Part shown: positions 24,857 through 33,834 of the stretch, piece after piece | How the letters are laid out: every line of letters starts with the position of its first letter | How positions within the stretch are numbered: the first letter of the stretch is position 1 | Assembly (NCBI GenBank): GCA_005880795.1 | Contig: VBGP01000012.1 | Span: 1-64,000, forward strand | Direction of reading: 5' to 3' | Source of the DNA: Chloroflexota bacterium | Lineage (GTDB): Bacteria > Chloroflexota > Dormibacteria > Dormibacterales > Dormibacteraceae | Length of the DNA stretch: 64,000 bases | Position numbers and translations under genes: made by a program | The notes under the pieces: model-generated | The model's database searches: none | Seen by the model: the letters and a program-made list of their open reading frames with translations, nothing else | What the model was told of the DNA's origin: nothing

Positions 24857-25492
24857 ATGTCCGGCGCGGACTGGATCAGCGCAGCGAGGCTGCTGCTGGT
24901 CCCGATCTTGTGGCCTCTCGCCGTTACCGGCCACGGCCGCCTGGTCGGAGTTGGGCTGCTGGTGGCGGGCCTGACCGACTTCCTGGACGGGCGGGTGGCG
25001 CGCCGCTCAGGCCATGAGTCGCGACACGGGGCCCGACTCGACGCGATCGCCGACACCTTGCTGCTGGTCTCGGCGGCCGCCTGGCTGCAGATCCTCCATC
25101 CCGAGATCCTGCGCGACAACCGCGCTCTGCTCGCGGCCACCGCCGCCATCTATAGCGCCGCGATCGCCGCCAACCTCATTGCTTTTCGCCGGCTGGTCGA
25201 CACGAAACAGCTTTCGGCGAAGGTCGCGGGCGGGCTGCTCTACGCGTTCGCCCTGATCACGCTGTTGACCGGCGCCTACGAGCCGCTGCTTCTCGCCGTC
25301 GCCGCGCTGGCCCTCGCGGTGTCGTCGACCGAAGGCATCGTGGCCGCAATCACGACCATCCACGAGAGGGCCAGCGCAAGCAGGACGCGTTGCCAGGCGC
25401 CCCAGGCGTTGAATGAAGTCGCGTTCAGCATGGGCGCGGAGAGCAGCAAAGCGGCCTCGGCCGCGCCGGCCGTCAGTGAGATCCGCCGGTAG
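24857..25492 (+). CDS. CDP-alcohol phosphatidyltransferase family protein
   Basis: 211 residues from MSGADWISAARLLLVPI. Several transmembrane helices, with the family signature LTDFLDGRVARRSGHESRHGARLDAIADTL, close to the D-G-x2-A-R-x8-G-x3-D-x3-D motif that binds CDP and metal. Such enzymes make phosphatidyl-glycerophosphate, phosphatidylinositol or related lipids; the alcohol here is unknown. The last 70 residues or so overlap the convergent DUF998 gene by 217 bp, and the final 40 (after HERASAS) look like non-membrane sequence that may just be read-through. Confidence 0.8.
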   Translation: MSGADWISAARLLLVPILWPLAVTGHGRLVGVGLLVAGLTDFLDGRVARRSGHESRHGARLDAIADTLLLVSAAAWLQILHPEILRDNRALLAATAAIYSAAIAANLIAFRRLVDTKQLSAKVAGGLLYAFALITLLTGAYEPLLLAVAALALAVSSTEGIVAAITTIHERASASRTRCQAPQALNEVAFSMGAESSKAASAAPAVSEIRR

Positions 25493-25872
25493 CCGCCTGG
25501 CAGGAGGAACGGTGCGGCGCAGAGTCCGAGCACGGCTGCGCCAGAGGCGATGCGGTGGAGGGAGCTCGTGTCGGGCGACGCCGGGTCGAGATGAATGACC
25601 GCCGCGGCGATGAACGCCACACCCGAGATGGACAGCGCAGCCCGACACAATCGCGCACCGGGCACCAAAGCGAACGCGAGTGAGAGGCAGGTCAGTGCCA
25701 CCAGCAACATCGCAAGATCGACGGCGAGGGCGGCGGGCTTTCCAGGAATTGCGAGCCGGCTGATCGTGAGCGACGCCGGGTCATAGCCCGGCGTGATCGC
25801 GCCAGCGAACAACACGATCACCGCGGCGATCGGCGGTGATGCCATCGCCATCGCACGACAGACGCGGTTCAT
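25276..25872 (-). CDS. DUF998 family membrane protein
   Basis: 198 residues from MNRVCRAM, whose ATG overlaps the upstream DUF2087 stop as ATGA; earlier starts at 25899/25884 are possible. Six predicted transmembrane helices with the DUF998 pattern: a loop after helix 1 (GYDPASLTISRLAIPGKP), VHLDP-like HLDPASPDTSSLHRIASG, and a final helix WQRVLLALALSWMVVIAA. Function unknown. Convergent overlap of 217 bp with the CDP-alcohol phosphatidyltransferase gene. Confidence 0.75.
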   Translation of the reverse strand: MNRVCRAMAMASPPIAAVIVLFAGAITPGYDPASLTISRLAIPGKPAALAVDLAMLLVALTCLSLAFALVPGARLCRAALSISGVAFIAAAVIHLDPASPDTSSLHRIASGAAVLGLCAAPFLLPGGYRRISLTAGAAEAALLLSAPMLNATSFNAWGAWQRVLLALALSWMVVIAATMPSVDDTARASAATARSSGS

Positions 25873-26183
25873 TCCTCTGGCCATGAGGGCGGATCCCACC
25901 CGACGTTCGGCACGCTGCCGGTGCGCCAGTACACGCTGCGGCGGCGCTGCATGATCTCCTCGTCGACCAGGAACCGGCGAAGCGCAGCGAAATCGGGATG
26001 CCGTCGCGAGATGATGCGGTTCACCTCAGCCTCCGAGTACAGCCGGGCAGGCTGGAAATCTTCGACCAGCCAGCGCAGTACCGCGAGCCGCTTCTTGCGC
26101 TGGACCGGAATGCTGCTGAGCCTGCCCGCCTCGTCGACGAAGTTTTCGAGCACGCGGGAATCATCGGAGGGAACCCCTGACAT
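25869..26183 (-). CDS. DUF2087 domain protein
   Basis: 104 residues. The body matches DUF2087: a phrase like IPVQRKKRLAVLRWLVEDFQPARLYSEAEVNRIISRRHPDFAALRRFLVDEEIMQRR, then YWR. The domain often occurs with or inside small winged-helix regulators; here it is alone. Translationally coupled (ATGA) to the DUF998 membrane gene, so it may be a cytosolic partner of that protein. Function otherwise unknown. Confidence 0.85.
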   Translation of the reverse strand: MSGVPSDDSRVLENFVDEAGRLSSIPVQRKKRLAVLRWLVEDFQPARLYSEAEVNRIISRRHPDFAALRRFLVDEEIMQRRRSVYWRTGSVPNVGWDPPSWPEE

Positions 26184-26207
26184 CTGTCTGACGAGAAAGA
26201 AATTACG

Positions 26208-27764
26208 TCAGCAGCCGGAGCGGCGCGCCGCCGCGGCCTGGGCGTCCGACCAGTTGAGCGCCGCGGGCGGCGCCGAATACGTATGTGGACCGGCGCACGC
26301 GGCTTGATCTACCTGGCTTCGCAGCGCCTGCTCAAGCGAAGCCCGAGATGCAAGCAGCGCGGGCGTCGCGTCGCTTGACAGCTCCGCCAGGTATTGGCTG
26401 TCGATCTTGTGCGCGGTTTGGGCGTGGTTTGTGTTGAACGCCACGACGAGAGCCTCGGGATTGACGAAGTTCAAGCCAAGCAAGACCACCAGCGCGGAGC
26501 CGATCGTGGCACCCACGAACCACCGGCGCCGCGACCACAGCCCGAGGAAGTCGGCGGCCAGCAACAGGAACACCACGGCGACCCATACCGCAAACACGTG
26601 GCTGTAGAGGCGCAGCATGGTGAAGCCGTAGGCCTCTTCGTAGAGGCTCAAGCGGCGAAACGCGACCACGTCGACCATCAATGTGAGGGCGATGGCGCAT
26701 TCGGCCAGCACCATGAATGCGAGCGCGTTCCTGCGGTTGGAGAACCGGCTGATGCGGCTGAACAGGAACAACACCGCCAGCGTGATCCCGCTGACCCATA
26801 ACAGCTGGAAGAAACCCGAGCGGGCATAGTCGGCGTAGGTCACGCCTGCCGACCTCAAGGTGTCAGCGGCGGCACCGGTGGCGGCGAGGACCTGGGCGAT
26901 GGCGAACGCGGCGAACACCGCGTCGAGAATGGCCAGCACGACCAGGGCTTCAGTCCCACCCAGGCGCCAGGCCGGACCATCCACCCTGTCGACGGGTTCC
27001 GACGCGGCCAACCGCAGCAGTCCCGCCGCACAGAGCGATCCGAACGCGATGAAAAGGACATCGAGCAGCAGCCGCCCGACGTCGATGTTCAAGTTGAAGA
27101 ACGAGGCGAACACCGGGTCGGCCGACGCCAGGAGCCCGGCGACGAGGGCGGCGATGGGAATGGCGATGAGCACACCGCGCAGATAGGGCACGGCGGAGGC
27201 GATCCGCCCGCGCGTTTTGAGAAGCGGTCGCACCACAAACCCTGCGCCGGCCGCGAGCTGGACCAGGCCCTGAATCCCCCGTGCGGCCAGCTCAGCCGCG
27301 CCCAGGTCGAGGATCGACCCCCTCACCGCCAGCGAGGCGGCAATGCCAAGCAGCGACAGCGCCGCGACCAGGTCGGGCCACAGCAACCACGGGCTGGCGC
27401 GGACGGTGAACCAGCATGCAAACAGCGCTGCGCCTCCGACCAGCACTCGTGAATCGACTCGTTCCAGCCGGCCCACTCGAACCACGGCGACGGCTCCGAT
27501 CAAGAAAGCGAGCGAGGCCGCCACGCCGAAGGTCCCCGTTCGAATCCATTGATCGACGACGAGTCCAATCAGCAGGGCAGAGGCGGCGGCAGCCGATGTG
27601 ACGGTGAATCGAGTGCTCGGTCTCGCCCACACGGGGACGGTCCATCCAATGGCGACGGGTTCCCACGCAGTTCCGTCCCAGCGCCACCGTCCGTCCGCGG
27701 ACAGCTGACCCACGTGAGCAGGAGTGACGTCCGCCACTGGAGTTACAACCAGAAAGCCTCGCAA
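26208..27764 (-). CDS. DUF4173/DUF4153-type polytopic membrane protein
   Basis: Up to 518 residues with about 12 transmembrane helices. An N-terminal cytosolic WRWDGTAWEPV motif resembles the short Trp-rich module seen before membrane domains in actinobacterial proteins. IAIPIAALVAGLLASADPVFASFF is typical of DUF4173. A soluble extracytoplasmic end with two Cys follows. Start is uncertain: TTG at 27764 or GTG at 27737. No function is established; some relatives are near regulators of the cell envelope. Confidence 0.7.
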   Translation of the reverse strand: MRGFLVVTPVADVTPAHVGQLSADGRWRWDGTAWEPVAIGWTVPVWARPSTRFTVTSAAAASALLIGLVVDQWIRTGTFGVAASLAFLIGAVAVVRVGRLERVDSRVLVGGAALFACWFTVRASPWLLWPDLVAALSLLGIAASLAVRGSILDLGAAELAARGIQGLVQLAAGAGFVVRPLLKTRGRIASAVPYLRGVLIAIPIAALVAGLLASADPVFASFFNLNIDVGRLLLDVLFIAFGSLCAAGLLRLAASEPVDRVDGPAWRLGGTEALVVLAILDAVFAAFAIAQVLAATGAAADTLRSAGVTYADYARSGFFQLLWVSGITLAVLFLFSRISRFSNRRNALAFMVLAECAIALTLMVDVVAFRRLSLYEEAYGFTMLRLYSHVFAVWVAVVFLLLAADFLGLWSRRRWFVGATIGSALVVLLGLNFVNPEALVVAFNTNHAQTAHKIDSQYLAELSSDATPALLASRASLEQALRSQVDQAACAGPHTYSAPPAALNWSDAQAAAARRSGC

Positions 27765-27793
27765 ACGTTACGCGCGGCTAAGACCGTGGACCG

Positions 27794-28315
27794 TTATGCG
27801 GCCCCCGCGTCGGATACAAGTTGGACGATGAAGACGAGCGTCGTGTTCGGGGGCACGACGTAGACGCCGGATGCGTTCGCCACGCCACGGTCGCCGTAGG
27901 CGAGATTCGGCGGAATGACCAGGCGGCGAGTTCCCCCGACCGCCATTCCCGGGACGCCCTCCTCCCATCCCTGGATGACCATCCCGGTGCCAAGGGTGAA
28001 CTTGAACGGCGAGCCCGATGCATCGCTTGAGTCCGCCTGCCTGGCGTCACTCAACCACATGATGTAGCGCACGGTCAGCAGGTCCCCTGTCCGCGCGACC
28101 GTTCCGCTCCCTGTTTCGACGTCGCTGATCTGCAGGCCGTCCGCCGTCGTCCTGTGCGGTTTGTCGGCGCCAGTCGCGAACGACGCCCAGGAAGCGTTGA
28201 CCTTGGGTGATGCAATTGCGATACCCGGCGTTGCTGCGCCTCGCGCGGGATGCGAAGGGGACCCCGCTGTCGGAGTGCAGGCAACGCTGAGGCAAACGAT
28301 TGATACAAACAACAT
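27794..28315 (-). CDS. FKBP-type peptidyl-prolyl cis-trans isomerase, lipoprotein
   Basis: 173 residues from MLFVSIVCLSVAC-TPT, a signal peptide with lipobox ending at Cys12. The FKBP domain follows: GDLLTVRYIMWLSDARQADSS, FTLGTGMVIQGWEEGVPGMAVGGTRRLVIPPNLAYGDRG and NTTLVFIVQLV. Active-site aromatics (the Trp of GWEE, the Tyr of LAYGD) are present. It should speed proline isomerisation during folding of exported proteins. The ORF-track start runs into the tRNA gene and is rejected. Confidence 0.9.
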   Translation of the reverse strand: MLFVSIVCLSVACTPTAGSPSHPARGAATPGIAIASPKVNASWASFATGADKPHRTTADGLQISDVETGSGTVARTGDLLTVRYIMWLSDARQADSSDASGSPFKFTLGTGMVIQGWEEGVPGMAVGGTRRLVIPPNLAYGDRGVANASGVYVVPPNTTLVFIVQLVSDAGAA

Positions 28316-28385
28316 GCCGACGAACCTCAATGTGTTGCGCCGGCCGGCATGGCGGCGAAGCCTACCAGCGTCGTATTCGATCCGG

Positions 28386-28477
28386 TGGCGGAGGGGCTGG
28401 GATTTGAACCCAGGATAGGCTTGCACCTATAACAGTTTTCAAGACTGTCGCCATCAACCGGACTCGGCCACCCCTCC
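28386..28477 (-). tRNA. tRNA-Ser (anticodon TGA)
   Basis: A 92-nt type II tRNA on the minus strand. Acceptor GGAGGGG pairs with CCCCTCC, discriminator G, encoded CCA. D arm GGTGGCCGAGTCCGGTTGA, anticodon loop CTTGAAA (TGA), a long variable arm, and GGTTCAAATCC in the T arm. Reads UCA and other UCN serine codons. It begins 15 bp after the serS stop codon, on the same strand. Confidence 0.95.
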
Positions 28478-28492
28478 GTAGGGCGAAAGCGA

Positions 28493-29755
28493 TTATCGCG
28501 CGCCGATCAGCTCTACCCCGCCCATGTACGGCTTCAACACGTCCGGCACCGTGATCATCCCGTCCGATCGCTGGTACGTCTCCATGATCGCGTCGATCGT
28601 CCTCGGCAGCGCGAGTCCGGACCCGTTGATCGTGTGCGCGAACTTCGGTGGCGCCCCGCGGCTCGGGCGATACCGAATGTTGGCCCGCCGAGCCTGGAAA
28701 TCGTTGAACACGGAGCATGACGACACCTCGAGGTAGCGATCCAGGCCCGGCGCCCACGCATTCAGGTCGTATTTCTTGTATTGCGCGAAACCCATGTCCC
28801 CGGTGCACATCGCGAGCACGTTGTAGTGGAGCCCAAGTCGCTGCAGGATGTCCTCTGCGTCGCGGGTCAGCTTCTCGAACTCGTCCAGTGAGGTCTCGAC
28901 GGTGGTGACCTTGACCAGCTCGACCTTGGAGAACTGGTGCATGCGGATGAAGCCCCGCGTGTCTTTACCCGCCGCGCCGGCCTCGGTGCGCCATGACGGT
29001 GCGTACGACACGTACTTCAGCGGCAACCGCTCGCCATCCAGGATCTCCTCGCGGTGCAGGTTGGTGACCGGAACCTCCGCGGTCGGTATCAGCCAGAGGT
29101 CTCGGTCCTCGACTTTGAAGGCCTGGTCCGCGAACTTGGGGAGGTTCGCTGTCCCCACCATGGCGGCAGAGCTCACCAGCATTGGCGACCAGACCTCGAC
29201 ATAGCCGTGCTCGCGCGTATGGACGTCGAGCATGAACTGCACCAGCGCGCGCTCGAGCCGAGCGCCCTCCGCGATCAAGAAGGCGAACCGTGAGCCTGAG
29301 ACTCGCGCCGCTCGTTCGAAGTCCATCACTCCCAGCGCCTCACCGAGGTCGAAATGCGTGCGCGGCACAAAACCCAGATCCGGTTTGGTCCCCCACTCCC
29401 TGATCACGACGTTCTCGGCCTCGGTCTCACCGACGGGCACCGATTCGTGAAATACGTTCGGCACGCGCAGGAGAAGGTCGTCGAGCTCGCGCTTCACGGC
29501 GTCCGCGACCGACAGCTCGGTCTTGGCGGTGCTCGCCATCTCGCGGAGTCGCTCCTTGAGTGACTCGTCGCGCGTCTCGGCAAACTGTTTCGAGAGCTTG
29601 TTCTGCTCCTCTCTGATGGTCTCGGCGCGGTGCTGATGCCCGCGCCAGACCCCATCCAGCCGCAGGATCTCGTCCACCGGCGCGGCCTCGCCCTTCAGCT
29701 CGCCGGCGCGCCGGACGGCATCCGGGTTCGCGCGGATGAATTCCAGCGACAGCAT
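28493..29755 (-). CDS. serS: Seryl-tRNA synthetase
   Basis: 420 residues from MLSLEFIRANPDAV; the track extension is sequence of lysS in another frame. N-terminal coiled-coil arm (about 30-105) that grips the long variable arm of tRNA-Ser, then the class II core: GYVEVWSPML, motif 2 FRTEAGAAGKDTRGFIRMHQF, and motif 3 near GSGLALPRTIDAIMETYQ. Charges tRNA-Ser. Start codon overlaps the lysS stop as TGATG. A tRNA-Ser gene lies immediately downstream. Confidence 0.96.
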   Translation of the reverse strand: MLSLEFIRANPDAVRRAGELKGEAAPVDEILRLDGVWRGHQHRAETIREEQNKLSKQFAETRDESLKERLREMASTAKTELSVADAVKRELDDLLLRVPNVFHESVPVGETEAENVVIREWGTKPDLGFVPRTHFDLGEALGVMDFERAARVSGSRFAFLIAEGARLERALVQFMLDVHTREHGYVEVWSPMLVSSAAMVGTANLPKFADQAFKVEDRDLWLIPTAEVPVTNLHREEILDGERLPLKYVSYAPSWRTEAGAAGKDTRGFIRMHQFSKVELVKVTTVETSLDEFEKLTRDAEDILQRLGLHYNVLAMCTGDMGFAQYKKYDLNAWAPGLDRYLEVSSCSVFNDFQARRANIRYRPSRGAPPKFAHTINGSGLALPRTIDAIMETYQRSDGMITVPDVLKPYMGGVELIGAR

Positions 29756-31137
29756 CACGCCTCCGGCTTCATCACCGGGAACAGGATCACGTCCCGGATC
29801 GATGGCTGATCCATCACGAGCATGACCAACCGGTCCAGGCCGACGCCCATGCCCCCGCACGGCGGCAGCCCATATTCGACCGCGCGCAAGAAGTCCTCGT
29901 CCATCGGATGCGCCTCGACATTTCCCGCGGCCCGCATCGCCGCCTGCGCCTCGAACCGCGCCCGCTGGTCGATTGGGTCGGTGAGCTCAGTGAATGCGTT
30001 GGCGTATTCGCGACCGAGGATGACCAGCTCGAAGCGCTCGACAAACCGCGGGTCGTCCTCTCGGGGACGAGCCAGAGGCGAGACCTCGACTGGGTAATCC
30101 AGCACGAAGGTCGGCTGGCGCAGCCGAGGCTGGACGTGTTCCTCGAACAGGTCGTTGAGCTCTTCACCGGCAGCGTGCTTGCCCGTGTACTCGAGCACGA
30201 GATCCGCCATGCGTTCGCGCCGGTAAGGGGGCGTCAGGTTGACCGCCTCCCCTTCATATGACGTCTCGAGCGGCCGGTTCGCGGCCATCGCGGAACAGAC
30301 AAGAATGTCTTCGGCCAGCTGCATCATGTCCTCATAGTCGGCGTACGCCTGGTAGCACTCCATCAGCGTGAACTCGGGGTTGTGGCGCGGAGAGAGTCCC
30401 TCATTCCGAAAGACGCGACCGACCTCATACACGCGCTCAAACCCACCGACCAGAAGCCGCTTCAGATGCAGCTCCAGCGCGATGCGTAAGTAAAGGTCGC
30501 GGCCAAGCGCGTTGTGGTGCGTCTGGAAAGGCCTCGCGTGCCCCCCGCCTGGCACCTCCTGCAGCACCGGCGTCTCCACGTCGATGAAGCCGCGCTCGTC
30601 GAGGAGCCCGCGGATCGCGGTGATGATCTGCGTCCGCGCCCGAAACACCTCGCGCACCTGCGGGTTGGCGAGCAGGTCGACGTAGCGCTGCCGGTAACGG
30701 ATCTCAACGTCCTTCAGGCCGTGCCACTTTTCCGGCAACGGGCGTAAGGATTTGGTCAGCAGTTGGAAAGAGTTGACTTCGAGCGTGATCTCGCCGCGTT
30801 TCGTGCGGAAGATCGGTCCGCTGACGCCGACGATGTCGCCCAGGTCGAGGTCCGCGAATCGCCCGAACTCCTCATCGCCGAGGATGCTGCGGTTCGCCAT
30901 CAGCTGGATCCGGCCGTGCCCATCCTGCAGGTCGGCGAAAACGAGCCCGCCCTGCTGGCGCTTGACCATCAGGCGGCCGGCCACGGCGACCGGCGGCGTC
31001 CGTTCCGCCTCGCCGAGCAGCGCCTTGGCCGCCTCGCTGCTGTGGGTCGGCTGAAATCCGCGGGAGTAGGGGTCGACGCCGGCCGCGCGCAGGCGGTGGA
31101 CTTTCTCCAGCCGCTCGCGCATGAACTCTTCCGTCAC
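29755..31137 (-). CDS. lysS: Lysyl-tRNA synthetase, class II
   Basis: 460 residues from GTG. OB-fold anticodon-binding domain (VAVAGRLMVKRQQGGLVFADLQDGHGRIQLM), then the class II catalytic domain: motif 1 region RGFIDVETPVLQEVPGGGHARPF, motif 2 YEVGRVFRNEGLSPRHNPEFTLMECY and motif 3 GMGVGLDRLVMLVMDQPSIRDVILFP. Somewhat shorter than the usual 490-500 residues because the N-terminal extension is short. Lies in a long co-oriented run from argC to FKBP. Confidence 0.95.
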   Translation of the reverse strand: MTEEFMRERLEKVHRLRAAGVDPYSRGFQPTHSSEAAKALLGEAERTPPVAVAGRLMVKRQQGGLVFADLQDGHGRIQLMANRSILGDEEFGRFADLDLGDIVGVSGPIFRTKRGEITLEVNSFQLLTKSLRPLPEKWHGLKDVEIRYRQRYVDLLANPQVREVFRARTQIITAIRGLLDERGFIDVETPVLQEVPGGGHARPFQTHHNALGRDLYLRIALELHLKRLLVGGFERVYEVGRVFRNEGLSPRHNPEFTLMECYQAYADYEDMMQLAEDILVCSAMAANRPLETSYEGEAVNLTPPYRRERMADLVLEYTGKHAAGEELNDLFEEHVQPRLRQPTFVLDYPVEVSPLARPREDDPRFVERFELVILGREYANAFTELTDPIDQRARFEAQAAMRAAGNVEAHPMDEDFLRAVEYGLPPCGGMGVGLDRLVMLVMDQPSIRDVILFPVMKPEA

Positions 31138-31156
31138 GATCGGAAAAGGTTAGCCG

Positions 31157-32005
31157 CTAAAGAGCCAGCTCCTGCTCTTCGGCAGCCGGGAAGGAGTTCA
31201 CATCCGCTCCGCCCGACGCGCGGTGATTGCCGAGGGCTTGCTCGATCAGAGCATCCACTTCGATGTCGGAATGCAGTGGGTCGTGGTGAAAGAACGCGAG
31301 CTCTTTGACGCCCGCCTGCTCGGCCAGCGACAGCGCCTCCTCGTAGGTCGAATGTCCGAACCCTGCACGCGTCTTGTATTCCTCGGCGCTGTACTGCGCG
31401 TCGTGGACCAGGAGGTCTGAGTCGCGGCACCAGTTGGCCAGGTCTTTCACAGTTCCGTTCGTGCCATTGGCAAACAGTGCGATCTCGTTGTCGGTCGCGA
31501 AGGTGAAGCGCGAGGAACCCTCGTCGATGCGATAGCCGAAGGTCGGGATCGGATGCATCAACAGATGCGGCGTGATGCGGAGCGCGCCGACCTCAAACGT
31601 CTCGCCCGGGTTTCGCTCGATGAACTCCATCTCGGCAGGCATGTGGCTCAGCTGAACCGGGAAGTACGCCGGGTCGGTCTGGTCGGCAAACGCGGCCTGC
31701 AGCGACTTGGCCGAGCCGGCGGGCCCGACGATGGTGAGCGTGGTCCCCGGCACGAACGCGGGCAGAAAAAACGGGAAGCCCTGGATGTGGTCGAGGTGTG
31801 TGTGAGTGATCAGGAGGTGCGCCTGCAGCGGCTCCGTCGGACTGCATGCGTTGCCCAGCTCCGCGATTCCAGAGCCCGAGTCGATGATGAGCATGTTGTT
31901 TTCCCGGTCGCGCACCTCGATGCACGTCGTGTTGCCGCCGTAGCGAAGCGTCCGGCGGCCTGGTGTCGGCCGTGTCCCGCGCGTGCCCCAGAACTTGATC
32001 CTCAT
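31157..32005 (-). CDS. Metallo-beta-lactamase fold hydrolase
   Basis: 282 residues starting MRIKFWGTRGTRPTPG. Two-metal site: THTHLDHIQGFPFF (HxHxDH), a His near HLLMHPIPTFGY, Asp in LLVHDAQYS, and His in AFFHHDPLHS. The opening GTRGTRPTPGRRTLRYGGNTTCIEV resembles class III phosphodiesterase-like or RNase Z-like proteins. Substrate unknown. The start overlaps the GAF-HD-GYP stop (ATGA), so the two may act together, for example in nucleotide signalling; this is inferred from gene order. Confidence 0.85.
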   Translation of the reverse strand: MRIKFWGTRGTRPTPGRRTLRYGGNTTCIEVRDRENNMLIIDSGSGIAELGNACSPTEPLQAHLLITHTHLDHIQGFPFFLPAFVPGTTLTIVGPAGSAKSLQAAFADQTDPAYFPVQLSHMPAEMEFIERNPGETFEVGALRITPHLLMHPIPTFGYRIDEGSSRFTFATDNEIALFANGTNGTVKDLANWCRDSDLLVHDAQYSAEEYKTRAGFGHSTYEEALSLAEQAGVKELAFFHHDPLHSDIEVDALIEQALGNHRASGGADVNSFPAAEEQELAL

Positions 32006-33825
32006 CGGGTGGCCGAGGGCTCATAGATCTTCTTCGCGATGAAAATCTCGAGCAGGTCACGGTCGAGCTTTCCCTGATTCGCCTCTTCATGCAGGATGTC
32101 GAGCGCGGTCGTCGTGGCAACCGCCCTCTTGTAGGGGCGGTCTTGCGCCGTGAGGGCGTCGTAAATGTCGGAGATCGTCATCATCCGAGCCTGCAGCGGG
32201 ATCTGGTCGCCGGTCAGCCCTCGCGGGTATCCCGAACCATCCAGCTTTTCATGATGACCATATGCGATCTCTGGGATGCCTCTCATAACCGGCGTCCACG
32301 GGATCTTGGTCAGGAAGTGAAAGCTGTGCGTGACGTGTGACTCCATCTCGAGCCGCTCTTGCGGGTCGAGGGTTCCCTTTCGAATGCTCAGGAAACGAAA
32401 CTCCTGCGGTTCGAGCATCGGGTGCGGCCGGCCTGCGATGTCGAAGTAAGTCTGCTGCGCCAGGAACTCGATAGTCGATGCCTTGTCCTCCGGCATGACG
32501 CTTGGCTCGTTGGCCACGACGATGCTGTCGACCCACCGGTCGAGCTGAGCCATCTCCTCTTCTAAACGTCGATCGATGTCGGTCAGGTCCGGGCCGTTCT
32601 GGCCAGAACGCATCGCCTCGAGCTTCTCCATCGCGTACTTGACCTGCACCGACCGTTCGATGAACTCAAAACGTGACTGGATCACCTCGAGCTGGCCCGG
32701 AATCAGCTTCTTGGCTTTGATGAGAATGTGCTCGCGCACGCCGACCTTCCCAAAGTCGTGGAGCAGGCATGCGTAGCGCAGCTCCTTGAATTGATCGTCC
32801 GTCAGCTGAACGTCTCGATACTTTCCAACCCCGATCTCCGTCACCGCCCTGGCGAGCGATGTTGTGAGACCCTCGACCCGGCCCGAGTGACCGGCGGTGC
32901 TCGGGTCTCGTTGCTCGATCGCGGTCACGCTCGCCTGCACGAAGCCGTCGAACAGCGCCTGTATCGAGTCGATCAAATTCTTGTTGTCGAGCGCGACGGC
33001 GGCCTGGCTGGCGATCGATTCGATCATCTCCACGTCGTCGGGCTGGAAGCTGACGACCTCCGCCTCCACGGTGTCGACCGTGAGGCGTGTCTCGAGCCGG
33101 CGCTTGGCATTGATGAGCTGCACGGCGCCGACGACCTCGTTGTTGTAGTTGCGCATCGGCACCGTCAACATCGATTTCGTCCGGTAACCGAACTGCGAGT
33201 CGAAGCTCTTGCCGCCGGCCGGTTTTCCAGGCGGCGGTTTGTACGCGTCGTCGTAGATCTGGCTGGTGCCCATCGAAACCGTGTAGCCCACCACCGTCTT
33301 GTCATCGACCGGCACCTTGAATGCGGAGTACGTGCTCTTGTCGATCGAGTGATTCTGGCTCGACGCGAGGAACAGCTTCGGGACGCCGTCTTCCTCCATC
33401 TTCAGCCACAGGCTTGCGCCATCCGCGTGCGTCAGCTGACGCATCGTCGTGAGGATGAACGACTGCAACCGGTCGATGTCCTTCTCGGCCGACAGCGCGA
33501 TTCCGATCCGGTTGAGCTCGCGGAACTGGCGGTGGCGCCGGTGCGCCTCGACTTCCAGCTCGGTGACCTGCTGTTTCAGCGCGACGTTCTCCATCGCGAC
33601 CCGAACCAGCTCTCGCAGGGCGGCAGGTGAGGCGTCCGGCGGCAGCTCGATGGCCATCCCCGCCAGCGGCTCGGGCGCCTGCTGGCCCGGCCCGAGCAGG
33701 ATCAGCGCAGGCTGTTCGATCCGGGCCGGGTCGGTCAGCTTCTCGGTTTGGAGCCCGGTCGCGGCCAGGCCGCTGGGCTGGTCATGATCGAGCACGTAGA
33801 GATGAAACCGAGGCGCTGTCTTCAT
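32002..33825 (-). CDS. GAF domain HD-GYP phosphodiesterase
   Basis: 607 residues. Residues 1-100 may be a degenerate receiver-like domain (FHLYVLDHDQPSG, ALILLGPGQ); a short coiled coil (VALKQQVTELEVEAHRRHRQF) leads to a GAF domain (about 115-290). The HD-GYP domain follows: STAGHSGRVEGLTTSLARAV, ACLLHDFGKVGVREHILIK, and HHEKLDGSGYPRGLTGDQIPLQARMMTISDIYDALTA. The HD pair and the GYP motif are intact, but a long insert separates them. Such proteins cleave cyclic di-GMP. Coupled (ATGA) to the MBL-fold gene. Confidence 0.9.
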   Translation of the reverse strand: MKTAPRFHLYVLDHDQPSGLAATGLQTEKLTDPARIEQPALILLGPGQQAPEPLAGMAIELPPDASPAALRELVRVAMENVALKQQVTELEVEAHRRHRQFRELNRIGIALSAEKDIDRLQSFILTTMRQLTHADGASLWLKMEEDGVPKLFLASSQNHSIDKSTYSAFKVPVDDKTVVGYTVSMGTSQIYDDAYKPPPGKPAGGKSFDSQFGYRTKSMLTVPMRNYNNEVVGAVQLINAKRRLETRLTVDTVEAEVVSFQPDDVEMIESIASQAAVALDNKNLIDSIQALFDGFVQASVTAIEQRDPSTAGHSGRVEGLTTSLARAVTEIGVGKYRDVQLTDDQFKELRYACLLHDFGKVGVREHILIKAKKLIPGQLEVIQSRFEFIERSVQVKYAMEKLEAMRSGQNGPDLTDIDRRLEEEMAQLDRWVDSIVVANEPSVMPEDKASTIEFLAQQTYFDIAGRPHPMLEPQEFRFLSIRKGTLDPQERLEMESHVTHSFHFLTKIPWTPVMRGIPEIAYGHHEKLDGSGYPRGLTGDQIPLQARMMTISDIYDALTAQDRPYKRAVATTTALDILHEEANQGKLDRDLLEIFIAKKIYEPSATR

Positions 33826-33834
33826 CGGAGGGTC

